64,000 nt of DNA from Torulaspora globosa (lineage: Eukaryota > Ascomycota > Saccharomycetes > Saccharomycetales > Saccharomycetaceae): the NCBI RefSeq assembly GCF_014133895.1, contig NC_050730.1, positions 496,001-560,000 on the forward strand, given 5' to 3'. The notes beneath the pieces were generated by a model, which worked only from the letters and a program-made list of their open reading frames with translations, had not been told where the DNA came from and did no database searches. Every line of letters begins with the position of its first letter. Within the stretch, counting starts at the first letter, position 1. Shown in pieces: positions 33,888-43,741 of this stretch. Made by a program: the position numbers and the translations under genes.

Positions 33888-36716
33888 ATGGTGGAGAAAG
33901 AACGAACGGAATTGCCTTCAAGGTCAGTATCTTTGGGTAACCTGAGACCCAAATCGAATCTGAAGAAAAACCTGAACTTCTTCGACGACACTTCTACAAG
34001 GGCACATACTGTTAGCAGTGGTAGCATTGAGCTAAACAAGTCCGCTGACGAGAGGAAGCATGATTTGAACAACATGCTTTACTTTAAGGCGAGCATAGCT
34101 GAGGGCATGCTGAATAGTCAACGGATAAAGAGAAAAGCAGCGGCAGGACGCGGTCAGGAAAGCTTTAGAATGCGATCTGGAATCGAAGGGAATGTCACTA
34201 CAGTGGCCTGTGACAGCGAGGAGGACGACGAGGTGAAGAACGAGGATTCTAACGAGTTCGATGAGAACAGAGAGCTACAAGAAGGTGACCGGCAAGGCGA
34301 TGTTGACGAGGACTTCAGGCTTGGAGAGATTGCCGAAGGAGAGGATGACGAAGAGTTTGCAAATGTTGATGAAATAGACGGACCAATATCGGCAAAAGGT
34401 AACGAAGGTCTGAATGGCACTATGAGCGAAATAGACTACAATATGCCCGTTGATGCTGAGTTTCAGAGGAGCCTTGATGAGCGGGCTGCCGAAATCGATA
34501 AATCCTCAACTTTTAGGCCGATTTCCATTCCGAAAGTAGAGTGGTCACTGCAGGACTTTAATGGGCTTTACATCGATCTGGCAGACTGGTTCTGCGCTTC
34601 CGACTTTACTTTCTTCCCTGCTCTCCAAGCAGAGTTCGATAAGAAGGTTCCCGAATCGGGCAGGTTCCTAACTGATTCAAAGTTTGCGTCAACTGTCATC
34701 TCTCGTCTCGTGAAAGACGCGTTGGTTAATCCTGCATCAGGACTCCTGGTATTGACGTACGTCTCTCTTGGAACGTTTGCTTCCTCTGATAGTTTGGATC
34801 GGCACACGGAGCATATACGCCGAAACAATCTACTGCTTTGCTCGGAGGTTCCGAATCTCGTCGAACTTTTCAAGATCATCGCCATAAATTGCCGCGATGA
34901 TTCTGAGAATCTCAAGGAAAGTACGATGCTACTATTTTATTCTAGTACGATCCTTTACTTCATATCCAGCGTTTGCATTGATCTCAGAGAGGAAAATCTT
35001 CGAGAAATACAAGAGACTATAGAATCACTCGAGAAAGCTGATATACTGCAGTTTCTGACCCGTTACATAGAACATTGGCGTTGGAACAGCAGGCTTTCAA
35101 TGAGAATCCGCAACATCATTAATTTACTGTACAAACTGCTCGTCCTTCAGTTTGGTGACAGAAATTTGCATAAAAGGACTAAAGAGTATATCTGCGAGTT
35201 GCATGGCATCAAGCGCTCAAATAACAGCAGCACAAAGCAATGTACAATATCACCACTGCATTATCAGGCCTTCCGCGAGGACATAACAGCGAGATTTCCA
35301 GATTACGTTACGCCGACTGGCGGCCTGCCAGCGGATGGAGATAATTCAAATTCCCTCTCTCAATTCTTAGAGATTCCTCGTTCTAAGGTAAAAAACCCTA
35401 TGAATCTCAGCTTGGCAGTCCCGGAACAGCATCTGGCGACGCCAGCCCCATCGCCTCCTGGTTCTCCGAGCACCGTCCAAGCGAACACGAACTTTAGAAC
35501 TAGGAAATCTTTTCAAACAAACATGGCTTACCCATGTCTATATCCATCGGATGATGAAGACGGAAAGGATGATTTAAGCGAAAGAATTGAGCTTAATGGA
35601 AGCAGCGATAACTCTGAAGTTATTGTGCCGTACAGCATACAAGAGGCTTCAAAGATATTATCTGAGAATGTTGATATCAAGTTGAGCGTGAAACAACTGT
35701 GGCATGAGCGAGAATTGTTTATGATGACTGAACGTGGATGGAAAGTCGATCTTACGATTGATCCGTTTAAATACTCGGTAGGAAAGCAGGGAATCAAGGA
35801 GCCAATTGAGATAATGAACCGAATAGAATCGTATTACGCGAATTGTCTCCCAAGTCTAAATTCTCTAGTATTTGTGCTTTTGCAAACGGTTGAATCGAAC
35901 CTTACCAACATTAATTATCGTCGTGCAGATTTTGCAGATGACACCAAAATATCCTCATTGATGCCAAGATTGGAGATAAATAGGACTAAAGAGATATCAA
36001 TGAGATCATCCCTTGGAATTATTTTCCTACTTTTGAAATGGTTTAAGCTTAGCCACATCCTCAAATTTGAGCATTTCGCAGTACTGCTCAACGATTCTCG
36101 ATATGTCCAGATTTGCACTTCTGTTCTTTCCAAGAACGCAGAAGACTATACAGATTGCATTTACAACAGAATGCTAGGACCCAGTGCCGGTTTCTGGAAA
36201 TATTGCTCGAACTTTAACGACAGCTATCGAGATGCTTATTCCTGCAACGCAACTGACTATAACACAGTGATGCTATCCTCGTTTTCCTACATGCTGAAAA
36301 TACTGAGAAAGGTCATCGGCAGCAAGACAGAGCGTCTTAAGGAATTGCCCCTCTCAGTGGGAGCGTTGTTTAAGAAGTTCTATCGAGTTTTCAACTTGGA
36401 TATCTACCATCCGATCTTGAGGATCGTCAAAGAGCTGACGCCATTCAAAAACAAGAGGTGGAAATCGGAACATATGGAGCTAATATCCGGCGTGTTCCTT
36501 TACGAGCGCCTAGAATTGGTCGACAACTGGGTTACCGGGAAGGACATTTCCGGAGAGCTAAGCGACGCTTGCGGACAAGAGATAGCTCTTAGGGCTTTGC
36601 TGCAATTCTACAACTTCTTGCACTACGAAAAGGCGATGGGTGATTTAGGCTATAGCCAGCGCAATAGCGCTAATACATCATTACTTAATAGAGAAGCTGA
36701 ATATATAGGCATGTAG
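33888..36716 (+). CDS. FAR11: STRIPAK-like complex subunit Far11
   Basis: Member of the Far3-7-8-9-10-11 complex, the yeast STRIPAK, which recruits PP2A in pheromone arrest and TORC2 signalling. It is of the STRIP1/2 family. The first ATG is 33888 (MVEKERTELPSRSVSLGN); the frame is open upstream without an ATG. From there it is 942 residues, against 953 in S. cerevisiae. An acidic disordered N-terminal region (about 70-190) precedes the helical N1221-type domain starting near LQDFNGLYIDLADWFCASDF. The conserved C-terminal part includes LDIYHPILRIVKELTPFKNK. Confidence 0.94.
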   Translation: MVEKERTELPSRSVSLGNLRPKSNLKKNLNFFDDTSTRAHTVSSGSIELNKSADERKHDLNNMLYFKASIAEGMLNSQRIKRKAAAGRGQESFRMRSGIEGNVTTVACDSEEDDEVKNEDSNEFDENRELQEGDRQGDVDEDFRLGEIAEGEDDEEFANVDEIDGPISAKGNEGLNGTMSEIDYNMPVDAEFQRSLDERAAEIDKSSTFRPISIPKVEWSLQDFNGLYIDLADWFCASDFTFFPALQAEFDKKVPESGRFLTDSKFASTVISRLVKDALVNPASGLLVLTYVSLGTFASSDSLDRHTEHIRRNNLLLCSEVPNLVELFKIIAINCRDDSENLKESTMLLFYSSTILYFISSVCIDLREENLREIQETIESLEKADILQFLTRYIEHWRWNSRLSMRIRNIINLLYKLLVLQFGDRNLHKRTKEYICELHGIKRSNNSSTKQCTISPLHYQAFREDITARFPDYVTPTGGLPADGDNSNSLSQFLEIPRSKVKNPMNLSLAVPEQHLATPAPSPPGSPSTVQANTNFRTRKSFQTNMAYPCLYPSDDEDGKDDLSERIELNGSSDNSEVIVPYSIQEASKILSENVDIKLSVKQLWHERELFMMTERGWKVDLTIDPFKYSVGKQGIKEPIEIMNRIESYYANCLPSLNSLVFVLLQTVESNLTNINYRRADFADDTKISSLMPRLEINRTKEISMRSSLGIIFLLLKWFKLSHILKFEHFAVLLNDSRYVQICTSVLSKNAEDYTDCIYNRMLGPSAGFWKYCSNFNDSYRDAYSCNATDYNTVMLSSFSYMLKILRKVIGSKTERLKELPLSVGALFKKFYRVFNLDIYHPILRIVKELTPFKNKRWKSEHMELISGVFLYERLELVDNWVTGKDISGELSDACGQEIALRALLQFYNFLHYEKAMGDLGYSQRNSANTSLLNREAEYIGM

Positions 36717-36858
36717 AATTAGTCTCAATTGACACAAATTGATATAGTTTATTGTCTTCAGCTTACTACGCGTACAAGAGAAAATTCGGATCCGTCAAGC
36801 TCATCGTGTATGATTGTGGTTTCGTAAACAAAGGAGAATCTGGCACGTCTACTAACTG

Positions 36859-39384
36859 ATGCCAAATTCAGCTGGTCTGATGAATTTACAGGTTGCTCTT
36901 TATCCCGTTGTCGAAGGGTTAGCTCCTCTAACCTTAAGCGACAACACTATTGCGGCTCTCTGTCATGAACTTGAGCAAATACTCAATTCACCTTTGAGGT
37001 CCACTGCCCAACTACACTCCTTATTGGATGCATACAAATCTCGAATACAAAACACTCCTGAGAATCAATTGAGATGGCAAAAGCTGCTGAACGTGATGCA
37101 AGTTTTGTTAGAAGTGAATGATCAGAGAGAGATCATACGGTATCTCTCCGCGTTTCAGTCGATGCTGATAGATGAAATAGCGCCAAGACCAGCGAATTTA
37201 TTGGGCAGAGAGGATTCTCCGCTAACGTTGAAGGGGTTGGAAAATCATAACGGTTTATTAAGTCCTTTGCGACCCGTCAGCCTACAGGCAGACTCCTTCG
37301 AAAACTTGGAGAGACTATCGAACCGCCGTTCGTTGGTTTCCTCATACAAAGATTACGGTGTTCATAGATCAGCTACGTTACATGCATTGAGCGAACCTTA
37401 TTATTCGAAAATGGTTCCGGAAGCCGAAATTCTAAGATTCGTTCCCTATACACTACTGGCAACAACTTCTGATTTATTCCCCTTAAAGTTAAACAGAGTG
37501 GATATACCGAGCAATATTTCGAACACAGTAAGCGGTCTTTTGCATTTGATCTTTGAAGCAGGTCTTTTATACCAGGAGCTGAAACGCATGGTAGATCAAT
37601 ATAGGAACTCAGACATTTCTCCTTTGAAAAAGGCCCTCATAATTCAGATTGATAAAGTTTTGAGAACCTATAGTGGGTTTGTCAATTCACTTGCCGTGTC
37701 AGGCAAAGCGATGTCTCTTTTGTCAGTATATTACGAGATTTACGATCATATTGTAACACTGCGATTTTTTGAAGGTTTCACAAAGAATTTCGAGAAAACA
37801 TCTGGTGATTCCTATCTGATGATATCTAAGTCACTAGTCTTCCATGGCGATCTGCATATAAGGCGCTTGACTTGTGATCTGTCGGAAAATTTGCTTTCCT
37901 TATATTCGGAGTATCTGCTTAATTGGCTGACTCTTGCAAAGTTAGATGCCACGAACGATGAGTTCTTTATTGAACGAATTGATGCAAGCAATGAGCTTTC
38001 TGTGCGGCTGAATTTGACAAAAGTGCCAGATTTCATACCGAAAGGTATCGCTTCCAAAATTTTTGTCATAGGCAAGACTCTCATCTTTTTGGGGAAATAT
38101 TGTAAAGAGCTCCAATGCGTTAGCGATCTGTCTCGAAAATATAGGAACCTCTACGAGCAGAAAAATGGCAAACTGTCTTCCGAATTCCACGAGGTTGTTC
38201 ACAGGCATTATAATGAAGTCACGAAAAAGACTGTAGACGTCTTAATGCGAAAGTTCAATTATAAGAAAGTAGTTTTTGTTCTAAAAGACATATTACTCAT
38301 GGGCAGAAGCGACCTGATAGATTTACTAATAAGAAAGGCAAGTGCGATACTAGGTGCCCCATCTGCCTCTCTGTCGAGCTACGAGCTTACACGCTTTCTG
38401 CAGGAGTCAGTCCAGCAATCCTCGCTAAGGAATTTACTTGGCAGAGCTGACTCCAATCATGTTATTGGCGGCCTCGACGCTAGAGTGCTCGACCTCGGGC
38501 ATGGTTCCGTAGGTTGGGATGTTTTTACACTAGACTACCTGCTTGACGGGCCGCTGACTGTTGTGCTGAATGTTAACCGAGCAGATGGAAATAAGGAATA
38601 TTTGCGTATCTTCAACTTTCTGTGGAGATTTAAGAAAAACACCTACTTTTACAATAATGAGTGGCTTCGAACGAATCAAGTTCTTAGAGATTTTAAAAAG
38701 CTCGCGCAAAGCAGTCCACTTGTTAGGGATCTTTCAAACAAGCTATCCAAAGCGGACGTACTGCGATGCCTGCTACAGCAGTTTAATTCAAAACTTGAGA
38801 ATTACTGCTTCAGAAGTATTATTGATGAAAACTTCAGAAAGTTCGATGGCATCCTGTCGTTGACCAAAACAGTCAATGATAGTCACAAATTTCCAACTGT
38901 ACGGCTTAAAAGCGGTATCTTGATGCTTGATGGTATCTTGAGGCCAAAAAAAAGTGTCTTTGATGGGCAGGAACAAACCAAACAGACCACAAGGTTGTTT
39001 AACATTGACGAACTGGATAAGATGCATAATGAGTTTTTGAACTCTATTCTCTCACACCAATTACTCGCTTTTGGCCCCAATCACAGGGTTGGCATGTATT
39101 CTGGACAGCCATACCCAACTTCGTTGATACTTATTCTAAACTTGATATTTGAGTTTATTCATTGTTATGCCTTATTGAATAACGCCGCTCATGAGATATT
39201 GATTCAAATGAATCTACGAGGGGAACCGCAACTGCTGAATAACTTACTGGTACAGTTCAACTCTTGTTTGAAGAACATGGTGGCTGTCTACAAGAGTTTC
39301 AAGGAGTCATCTTATTTGTTTATTAAAGATTTGAGAACCGACGGAGACGATGAGCTGGCTAAATTAGGTACGGTACTACGTTAG
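36859..39384 (+). CDS. SPC98: Gamma-tubulin complex component Spc98 (GCP3)
   Basis: An 841-residue subunit of the gamma-tubulin small complex (Tub4, Spc97, Spc98) that nucleates microtubules at the spindle pole body. GRIP1 begins near FVPYTLLATTSDLFPLKLN and IFEAGLLYQELKRMV. GRIP2, which contacts gamma-tubulin, contains DARVLDLGHGSVGWDVFTLD and YLRIFNFLWRFKKNTYFYNN. The start may be the ATG at 36859 or the in-frame ATG at 36880 (MNLQVALYPVVEGLAP), which aligns better with the S. cerevisiae N-terminus. A TACTAAC lies just before the first ATG, but no matching donor or upstream ATG was found. Confidence 0.96.
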   Translation: MPNSAGLMNLQVALYPVVEGLAPLTLSDNTIAALCHELEQILNSPLRSTAQLHSLLDAYKSRIQNTPENQLRWQKLLNVMQVLLEVNDQREIIRYLSAFQSMLIDEIAPRPANLLGREDSPLTLKGLENHNGLLSPLRPVSLQADSFENLERLSNRRSLVSSYKDYGVHRSATLHALSEPYYSKMVPEAEILRFVPYTLLATTSDLFPLKLNRVDIPSNISNTVSGLLHLIFEAGLLYQELKRMVDQYRNSDISPLKKALIIQIDKVLRTYSGFVNSLAVSGKAMSLLSVYYEIYDHIVTLRFFEGFTKNFEKTSGDSYLMISKSLVFHGDLHIRRLTCDLSENLLSLYSEYLLNWLTLAKLDATNDEFFIERIDASNELSVRLNLTKVPDFIPKGIASKIFVIGKTLIFLGKYCKELQCVSDLSRKYRNLYEQKNGKLSSEFHEVVHRHYNEVTKKTVDVLMRKFNYKKVVFVLKDILLMGRSDLIDLLIRKASAILGAPSASLSSYELTRFLQESVQQSSLRNLLGRADSNHVIGGLDARVLDLGHGSVGWDVFTLDYLLDGPLTVVLNVNRADGNKEYLRIFNFLWRFKKNTYFYNNEWLRTNQVLRDFKKLAQSSPLVRDLSNKLSKADVLRCLLQQFNSKLENYCFRSIIDENFRKFDGILSLTKTVNDSHKFPTVRLKSGILMLDGILRPKKSVFDGQEQTKQTTRLFNIDELDKMHNEFLNSILSHQLLAFGPNHRVGMYSGQPYPTSLILILNLIFEFIHCYALLNNAAHEILIQMNLRGEPQLLNNLLVQFNSCLKNMVAVYKSFKESSYLFIKDLRTDGDDELAKLGTVLR

Positions 39385-39453
39385 GTTGATATGAATAATT
39401 AAGGTTGGACGCCGAAAAATATGTAACAATAACAGCTAATGCATTTGATTGAA

Positions 39454-41406
39454 TTAAACCTTCATCGGGTAAGCCATTCTTAATAGATACTTCTTGATAC
39501 CAGACCCGAGTAATAAATCATATTTGATTTTCCTTTCGTTCAGGGTAGCAAGCACCTCCTCTAGGTCCCTATCGCTGTCCAATTCATTGCTCGGATCATG
39601 CTCACCGTCAAGCTTCCATTCCTCAAGTTCCAAGTCAGTAGCTTTTTGCCTCTCAATGAGCTTCAACCGAATAGCATATTCTCTTAAAATGAGAACTAAA
39701 ATCAATGCAGCGCAAAAGCAAGAACCAGCAAATATCTGCGTATGCAGATATGGATTGTCTTTATCACCTGGTACAGTTAGCGCCTGTGCGACTAGTTCAC
39801 ACACCAAAAGAGGTGGTGAACTAGAAAGATTCACAAATGACCAAGAGGTCAAAAACTGATGTGGCGGCACGTTATCTGCAATTAACACCGTATTCATGAC
39901 ATTTGCTACACCAACGCAGCTGCCAACACAGATTGAAAACATGAGCAACTGTACAAAAGTGTGAGCAGGAATCCAAAACGCAAACAAAAGTACAGTAAGA
40001 AAGAATGTCAAAACGATAGTTACATTAGCTCTGCCGAATTTATCACCTGCCAAGCCCATCAGTGGTCTGCCAATAGCTTGGGCAGCATTCAGAACAGCCG
40101 TTAAAATGGAACCCTCATGAGCTGTCATACCACGCGCAATAGCGTACGAAGATAATGTGAACACCATTAGACTGTAACCCAAAAGTGCAAGGCTGCACCA
40201 TAAAGCGACCAACGAAACGAATGGATTTCTCACTACCCTAATGTCGAAAATCTGCTTGAATTGCGAAACAATAAGCTTCCACGATCTTAGTCCAACACTC
40301 GGTACAGGGTTTCGTTGTTTTAAAAACACAATTGCAACCAATACGCTTACAGTACAGGTTATAGCCAAGACACGCAAGGCCGTCTTAGTGTTTCCGTCTT
40401 GAGAGATCATCTTATTAGCGGCCAATCCATAAACGACACCTCCAGCACCAGTGCCCATCATTGATAATCCCATGGCAACTGCTCTTCTCTTCAAGAACCA
40501 TCCTGGGATCATTGTCGTGGCCGGCACAAATATGAACGAAATTGATGCCCCGCTCATCACACCTTGAGTCAGATAAAGCTGCCACAATTGAGTCGCAAAT
40601 GACGCCAAAATAAAACCAGCTAACATCAAAGCAGTACCGAAAAGCATCGTAGATTTTATCCCAATGATCCTCATAATAACCATAACAAATGGTGAACAAC
40701 CTTGCCCCAAGGCGACCGTCAGACCGGCGATCAGGGCATAGTCATACTTTGTAGCTCCTGGAAACACCTCCTCGTTCAAATAGAAAGCCAGAAACACACC
40801 GAACCCAGAGTTACAACCCCATGTGGAAAACATCACCACGCACATACAAAAAGTAACTACCCATCCATAGCCGCCATCGGGAGGAAGCTCCAAATCACCA
40901 GTGGATTTGTTTGTGAAGACTTTTTCGACAGTTTGACGATCTGAATCGTCATCCAAATCCTTGTTCCCACGGGTTGGTGTGTCGCCATGCCAAGATTGAG
41001 CAGATACTTCTTCATCGAACGATTGCCTGACGGGAAGCCGCCCAGAACTCCGATTATTTACCAACCTTATGGCATCTTCGACGTCAAACCGTGACTCTAA
41101 AACCTTATTTAGATCACTGCTGTCCTTGTCCGTCTGCTCATTGTCGTCCTTCACCGCATCAACGATCTTGGTGATTGTTCTCTTTAACGACAGTTTCAGT
41201 GACTCGGGGCCATTGATGGACGCTCGACTGTCGGCGGAAGACGTCTTCGCTATAGTTGTAACTCCTAATGTGCTCGCCCTCCGACTTCTTGGCACTTCCT
41301 CACTAGTAGAACTCGATTGTGAGTACAAAGAAGTGACTCTCTCAAGACCATGACTGTTATACGACTCTCGATCCTCCAAACACTCACTGGACGAAACCGA
41401 ACTCAT
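39454..41406 (-). CDS. ESBP6: Monocarboxylate-transporter-like MFS protein (ESBP6/MCH3)
   Basis: A 650-residue major facilitator with 12 predicted membrane spans, beginning near residue 180 (PPDGGYGWVVTFCMCVVMFS), the signature start of the monocarboxylate porter family. The long N-terminal cytosolic domain is Ser-rich and charged, and the C-terminal tail is acidic. S. cerevisiae Esbp6 (YNL125C, 673 residues) is its counterpart. Despite the family name the yeast proteins have not been shown to carry monocarboxylates, so the substrate is unknown. The first true ATG is at 41406. It is divergent from NAF1 across an unusually long gap. Confidence 0.94.
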   Translation of the reverse strand: MSSVSSSECLEDRESYNSHGLERVTSLYSQSSSTSEEVPRSRRASTLGVTTIAKTSSADSRASINGPESLKLSLKRTITKIVDAVKDDNEQTDKDSSDLNKVLESRFDVEDAIRLVNNRSSGRLPVRQSFDEEVSAQSWHGDTPTRGNKDLDDDSDRQTVEKVFTNKSTGDLELPPDGGYGWVVTFCMCVVMFSTWGCNSGFGVFLAFYLNEEVFPGATKYDYALIAGLTVALGQGCSPFVMVIMRIIGIKSTMLFGTALMLAGFILASFATQLWQLYLTQGVMSGASISFIFVPATTMIPGWFLKRRAVAMGLSMMGTGAGGVVYGLAANKMISQDGNTKTALRVLAITCTVSVLVAIVFLKQRNPVPSVGLRSWKLIVSQFKQIFDIRVVRNPFVSLVALWCSLALLGYSLMVFTLSSYAIARGMTAHEGSILTAVLNAAQAIGRPLMGLAGDKFGRANVTIVLTFFLTVLLFAFWIPAHTFVQLLMFSICVGSCVGVANVMNTVLIADNVPPHQFLTSWSFVNLSSSPPLLVCELVAQALTVPGDKDNPYLHTQIFAGSCFCAALILVLILREYAIRLKLIERQKATDLELEEWKLDGEHDPSNELDSDRDLEEVLATLNERKIKYDLLLGSGIKKYLLRMAYPMKV

Positions 41407-41838
41407 CAAATGTCGAAGAAGACTATTGTCGGGTAAAAGCTAAGAAATGTGTCACACACAATCACCAGCTTGCAGGACTTGGCAAAAGCTCAAAACACCA
41501 ATCGCTCACCTCGCTTATGTTCTTTTCCCCGTAAACCCATTAGTTTCAACATCAAACTCTAGCAAACAAAGCCCATTTCGTCCTGGTGATATATATGACG
41601 TTGTATATATCAATTACATAGCCTTCGGTATACTATCTGATCTATCGAATGTGACTAACCTTTGTCTTTTCTTTTTTCACAACTGGCTGAGGGGCAGCGA
41701 CTGTGATTTCCTATTGCGGTAAAAGTCCGCTCTAGCGCCGAGAAGGGCTGTGCCTTGGACGTTCAGAGTGACTTAAGACATTTGTCCGAGATAACCGCGG
41801 TTCCATCCGACTTTTGGGAGCCTGGAAGATTGGCGGCT

Positions 41839-41848
41839 ATATAAAAGA
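41839..41848 (+). promoter_or_regulatory. TATA-like element far upstream of NAF1
   Basis: TATATAAAAG, a strong TATA consensus, 443 bases before the NAF1 ATG. It may drive an unannotated transcript. Confidence 0.4.
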
Positions 41849-42140
41849 ACGCTAGTTGTTACATGTACCTTCGTTCGCTGTTCGCAACTACCTGTAATAG
41901 TAACGATAGTATCGAGACGTGGAACTGGGGAATGAGAGGTGGGCAACAGCACTGCCAGGCGTTGGCGTGCTCAGAGATTGTCTGTGGAGCTGAGTTGCCG
42001 CGCAATTGATGAGAGACAGGAAAACCGGTGATGGAAGTGTCAGCCAAGGCCAACTGATAGAGAAGTACTTCTAGGACTGGAGTAAACCCTACCAGCGACT
42101 TAGGGCTCGAGTATGGGATATGGAGATTACAGGCTGTTGT

Positions 42141-42169
42141 CATGTGACTTGAAGTAGTAGTGTCACATG
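42141..42169. promoter_or_regulatory. Inverted pair of Cbf1-type sites upstream of NAF1
   Basis: CATGTGAC at 42141-42148 and GTCACATG at 42162-42169 form an exact inverted repeat with 13 bases between. Each matches RTCACRTG. They lie about 120-150 bases upstream of the NAF1 ATG. Confidence 0.55.
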
Positions 42170-42290
42170 ATCAGCTCTTTCTGCGGTGAAATTTTACGAA
42201 TCGATCCATACAGCACAGTATAGCTTCTCATCTCGAGGAAAATCATCAAAAGAGACCGCCAAGGTTATCCTAGCCACTTATCGACTTTCA

Positions 42291-43688
42291 ATGAGTTCTG
42301 AGGATCTGTTTAGTAAGGCTCTTGAGAACCCAACGGACTCTTTGGAGGTAAAATTGCCACAAGATGATGTTGATATCGGTATAGTTGAGACCAGTGATGA
42401 GGAAGCACAAGATAAAAGATCTTCTGCAGCTTCCTCGTCCTCTGATGGAAATAGCGATAGTGATAGTGATGATAACTCGGACAGCTCGAGCATTGCTGCG
42501 CAAGATGAGCAGGAGGTCGATGACGACGATGAAGAAGCGAGTCCTGAAGGTGCAATCAAATCCAAACACGAAATTGATGAAGAACCGATTCCTGGTCTGC
42601 CTGACGGGTATGAGATCAACTCTAATGCCAAGATATCAGAAATTGGTGTGATAAAGTCTGCTTTTGATAATAACGTAATTATCCACTGCCTTGAGTCAGG
42701 TGAAAGAAGAGTATTGAAGGAGGGATCTATCCTTTGTCTTGAGGATCGTACCTTGATTGGTACACTGTGTGAAGTGTTTGGTAAGCTAGAGAATCCGTTT
42801 TACAGAGTTACTTTGCCGCCATCCAGACAGGCGCAGTTTGCTGAGTTGAAGGAGCGGGTCGGTCAAAGGGCTTTCATCGTGGTGCCTGAAGCGCATTGGG
42901 TTGATACATTCGAGCTGAAGAAAATCAGAGGAACTGATGCATCCAATGGATACGATGAGGAGCTGTCTGAGGACGAGCAAGAATTTTCCGACGATGAAAA
43001 GGAAGCGCTGTACAAGAGGTTGAAGAAAGAACGCAGGAAGAACAAAAACGTTGATATCAAGGATCTTAAAGGCAAAATTGAATCCGGTAGCATTAAAAAA
43101 CCAAAAGTACAACGCCAACCAAAGCAGTACCCAAAAATGCAGCCTCCCGTAGGAATGACACAGCACACTTACCGATCGAGAAGTTCTCGACAGGACGACA
43201 CTCTTCGTCAACCTGTTAGCAGTGCACCGCTACAGCAACAGGCATACTACCCGCAAATGTCCCATGCCTCTGCGGTACCATACCAAGCTCCTATGTTCGG
43301 GCAGCAGGGACCGCCTATGCAGCAGAGCGGTTACTATCATCCGCCAGCACAACCATTGACCGCTCAGGGCCACCAATTTTCACCGGTACCGAATCAGCAT
43401 ATTCAGCAAGTTCCACCTCCCACTTACAATACGCCGTATGGTTCGTTGCAATCCCCCCCTTCATTTTACCAGCAAACACAACAAGTACTTCCAACTCAAC
43501 CATACCCTCAGTATCAGCAGGTACCCTTGCAAGTTGACCACTATCATAGTGTTGGAATCCCAGGCGCTCCACAGCCACAGGCCAATATGCAGCAAGTATT
43601 ACAGTTACACAGCCTATTGATGCAACAGCAACAACTGGAGACAAACCAAAAGCAAAGTCAAAAGAAAGAGTTCAACTATGATGAATGA
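42291..43688 (+). CDS. NAF1: H/ACA RNP assembly factor Naf1
   Basis: A nuclear assembly factor that delivers Cbf5 to H/ACA snoRNPs and is later replaced by Gar1. From the ATG at 42291 (MSSEDLFSKALENPTDSL) it is 465 residues; S. cerevisiae Naf1 has 492. The frame is open further upstream, but that extension shows no similarity. An acidic/serine N-terminus is followed by the Gar1-like beta-barrel at about residues 95-195 (EISEIGVIKSAFDNNVIIHC region, then LIGTLCEVFGKLENPFYRV). The C-terminal 150 residues are a low-complexity Gln/Pro/Tyr-rich tail. Confidence 0.95.
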   Translation: MSSEDLFSKALENPTDSLEVKLPQDDVDIGIVETSDEEAQDKRSSAASSSSDGNSDSDSDDNSDSSSIAAQDEQEVDDDDEEASPEGAIKSKHEIDEEPIPGLPDGYEINSNAKISEIGVIKSAFDNNVIIHCLESGERRVLKEGSILCLEDRTLIGTLCEVFGKLENPFYRVTLPPSRQAQFAELKERVGQRAFIVVPEAHWVDTFELKKIRGTDASNGYDEELSEDEQEFSDDEKEALYKRLKKERRKNKNVDIKDLKGKIESGSIKKPKVQRQPKQYPKMQPPVGMTQHTYRSRSSRQDDTLRQPVSSAPLQQQAYYPQMSHASAVPYQAPMFGQQGPPMQQSGYYHPPAQPLTAQGHQFSPVPNQHIQQVPPPTYNTPYGSLQSPPSFYQQTQQVLPTQPYPQYQQVPLQVDHYHSVGIPGAPQPQANMQQVLQLHSLLMQQQQLETNQKQSQKKEFNYDE

Positions 43689-43741
43689 TGGCTTATGGTC
43701 AGAAAAAAAAATTATACTTCTACCTACAGTAGCTGATAAGT

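Larger units (their letters stand above)
41407..42290. other. Long intergenic region between ESBP6 and NAF1
   Basis: An 884-base divergent promoter region, the longest gene-free stretch here. It contains a strong TATA-like sequence TATATAAAAG at 41839-41848 pointing right and an inverted pair of GTCACATG sites at 42141-42169. The TATA is about 440 bases from the NAF1 ATG, too far to be its ordinary TATA. The 41850-42130 stretch is richer in G+C than typical yeast intergenic DNA. I could not match it to any known RNA. Confidence 0.55.

Noticed and set aside
42007..42056. C/D snoRNA candidate (TGATGA then CTGA) in the ESBP6-NAF1 gap
   Set aside because: No terminal stem flanks the boxes and no guide match was recognised; short boxes occur by chance.
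41859..42143. 94-codon minus-strand frame in the ESBP6-NAF1 gap
   Set aside because: No domain, signal or similarity; the frame crosses the inverted E-box pair. A noncoding explanation is at least as likely.
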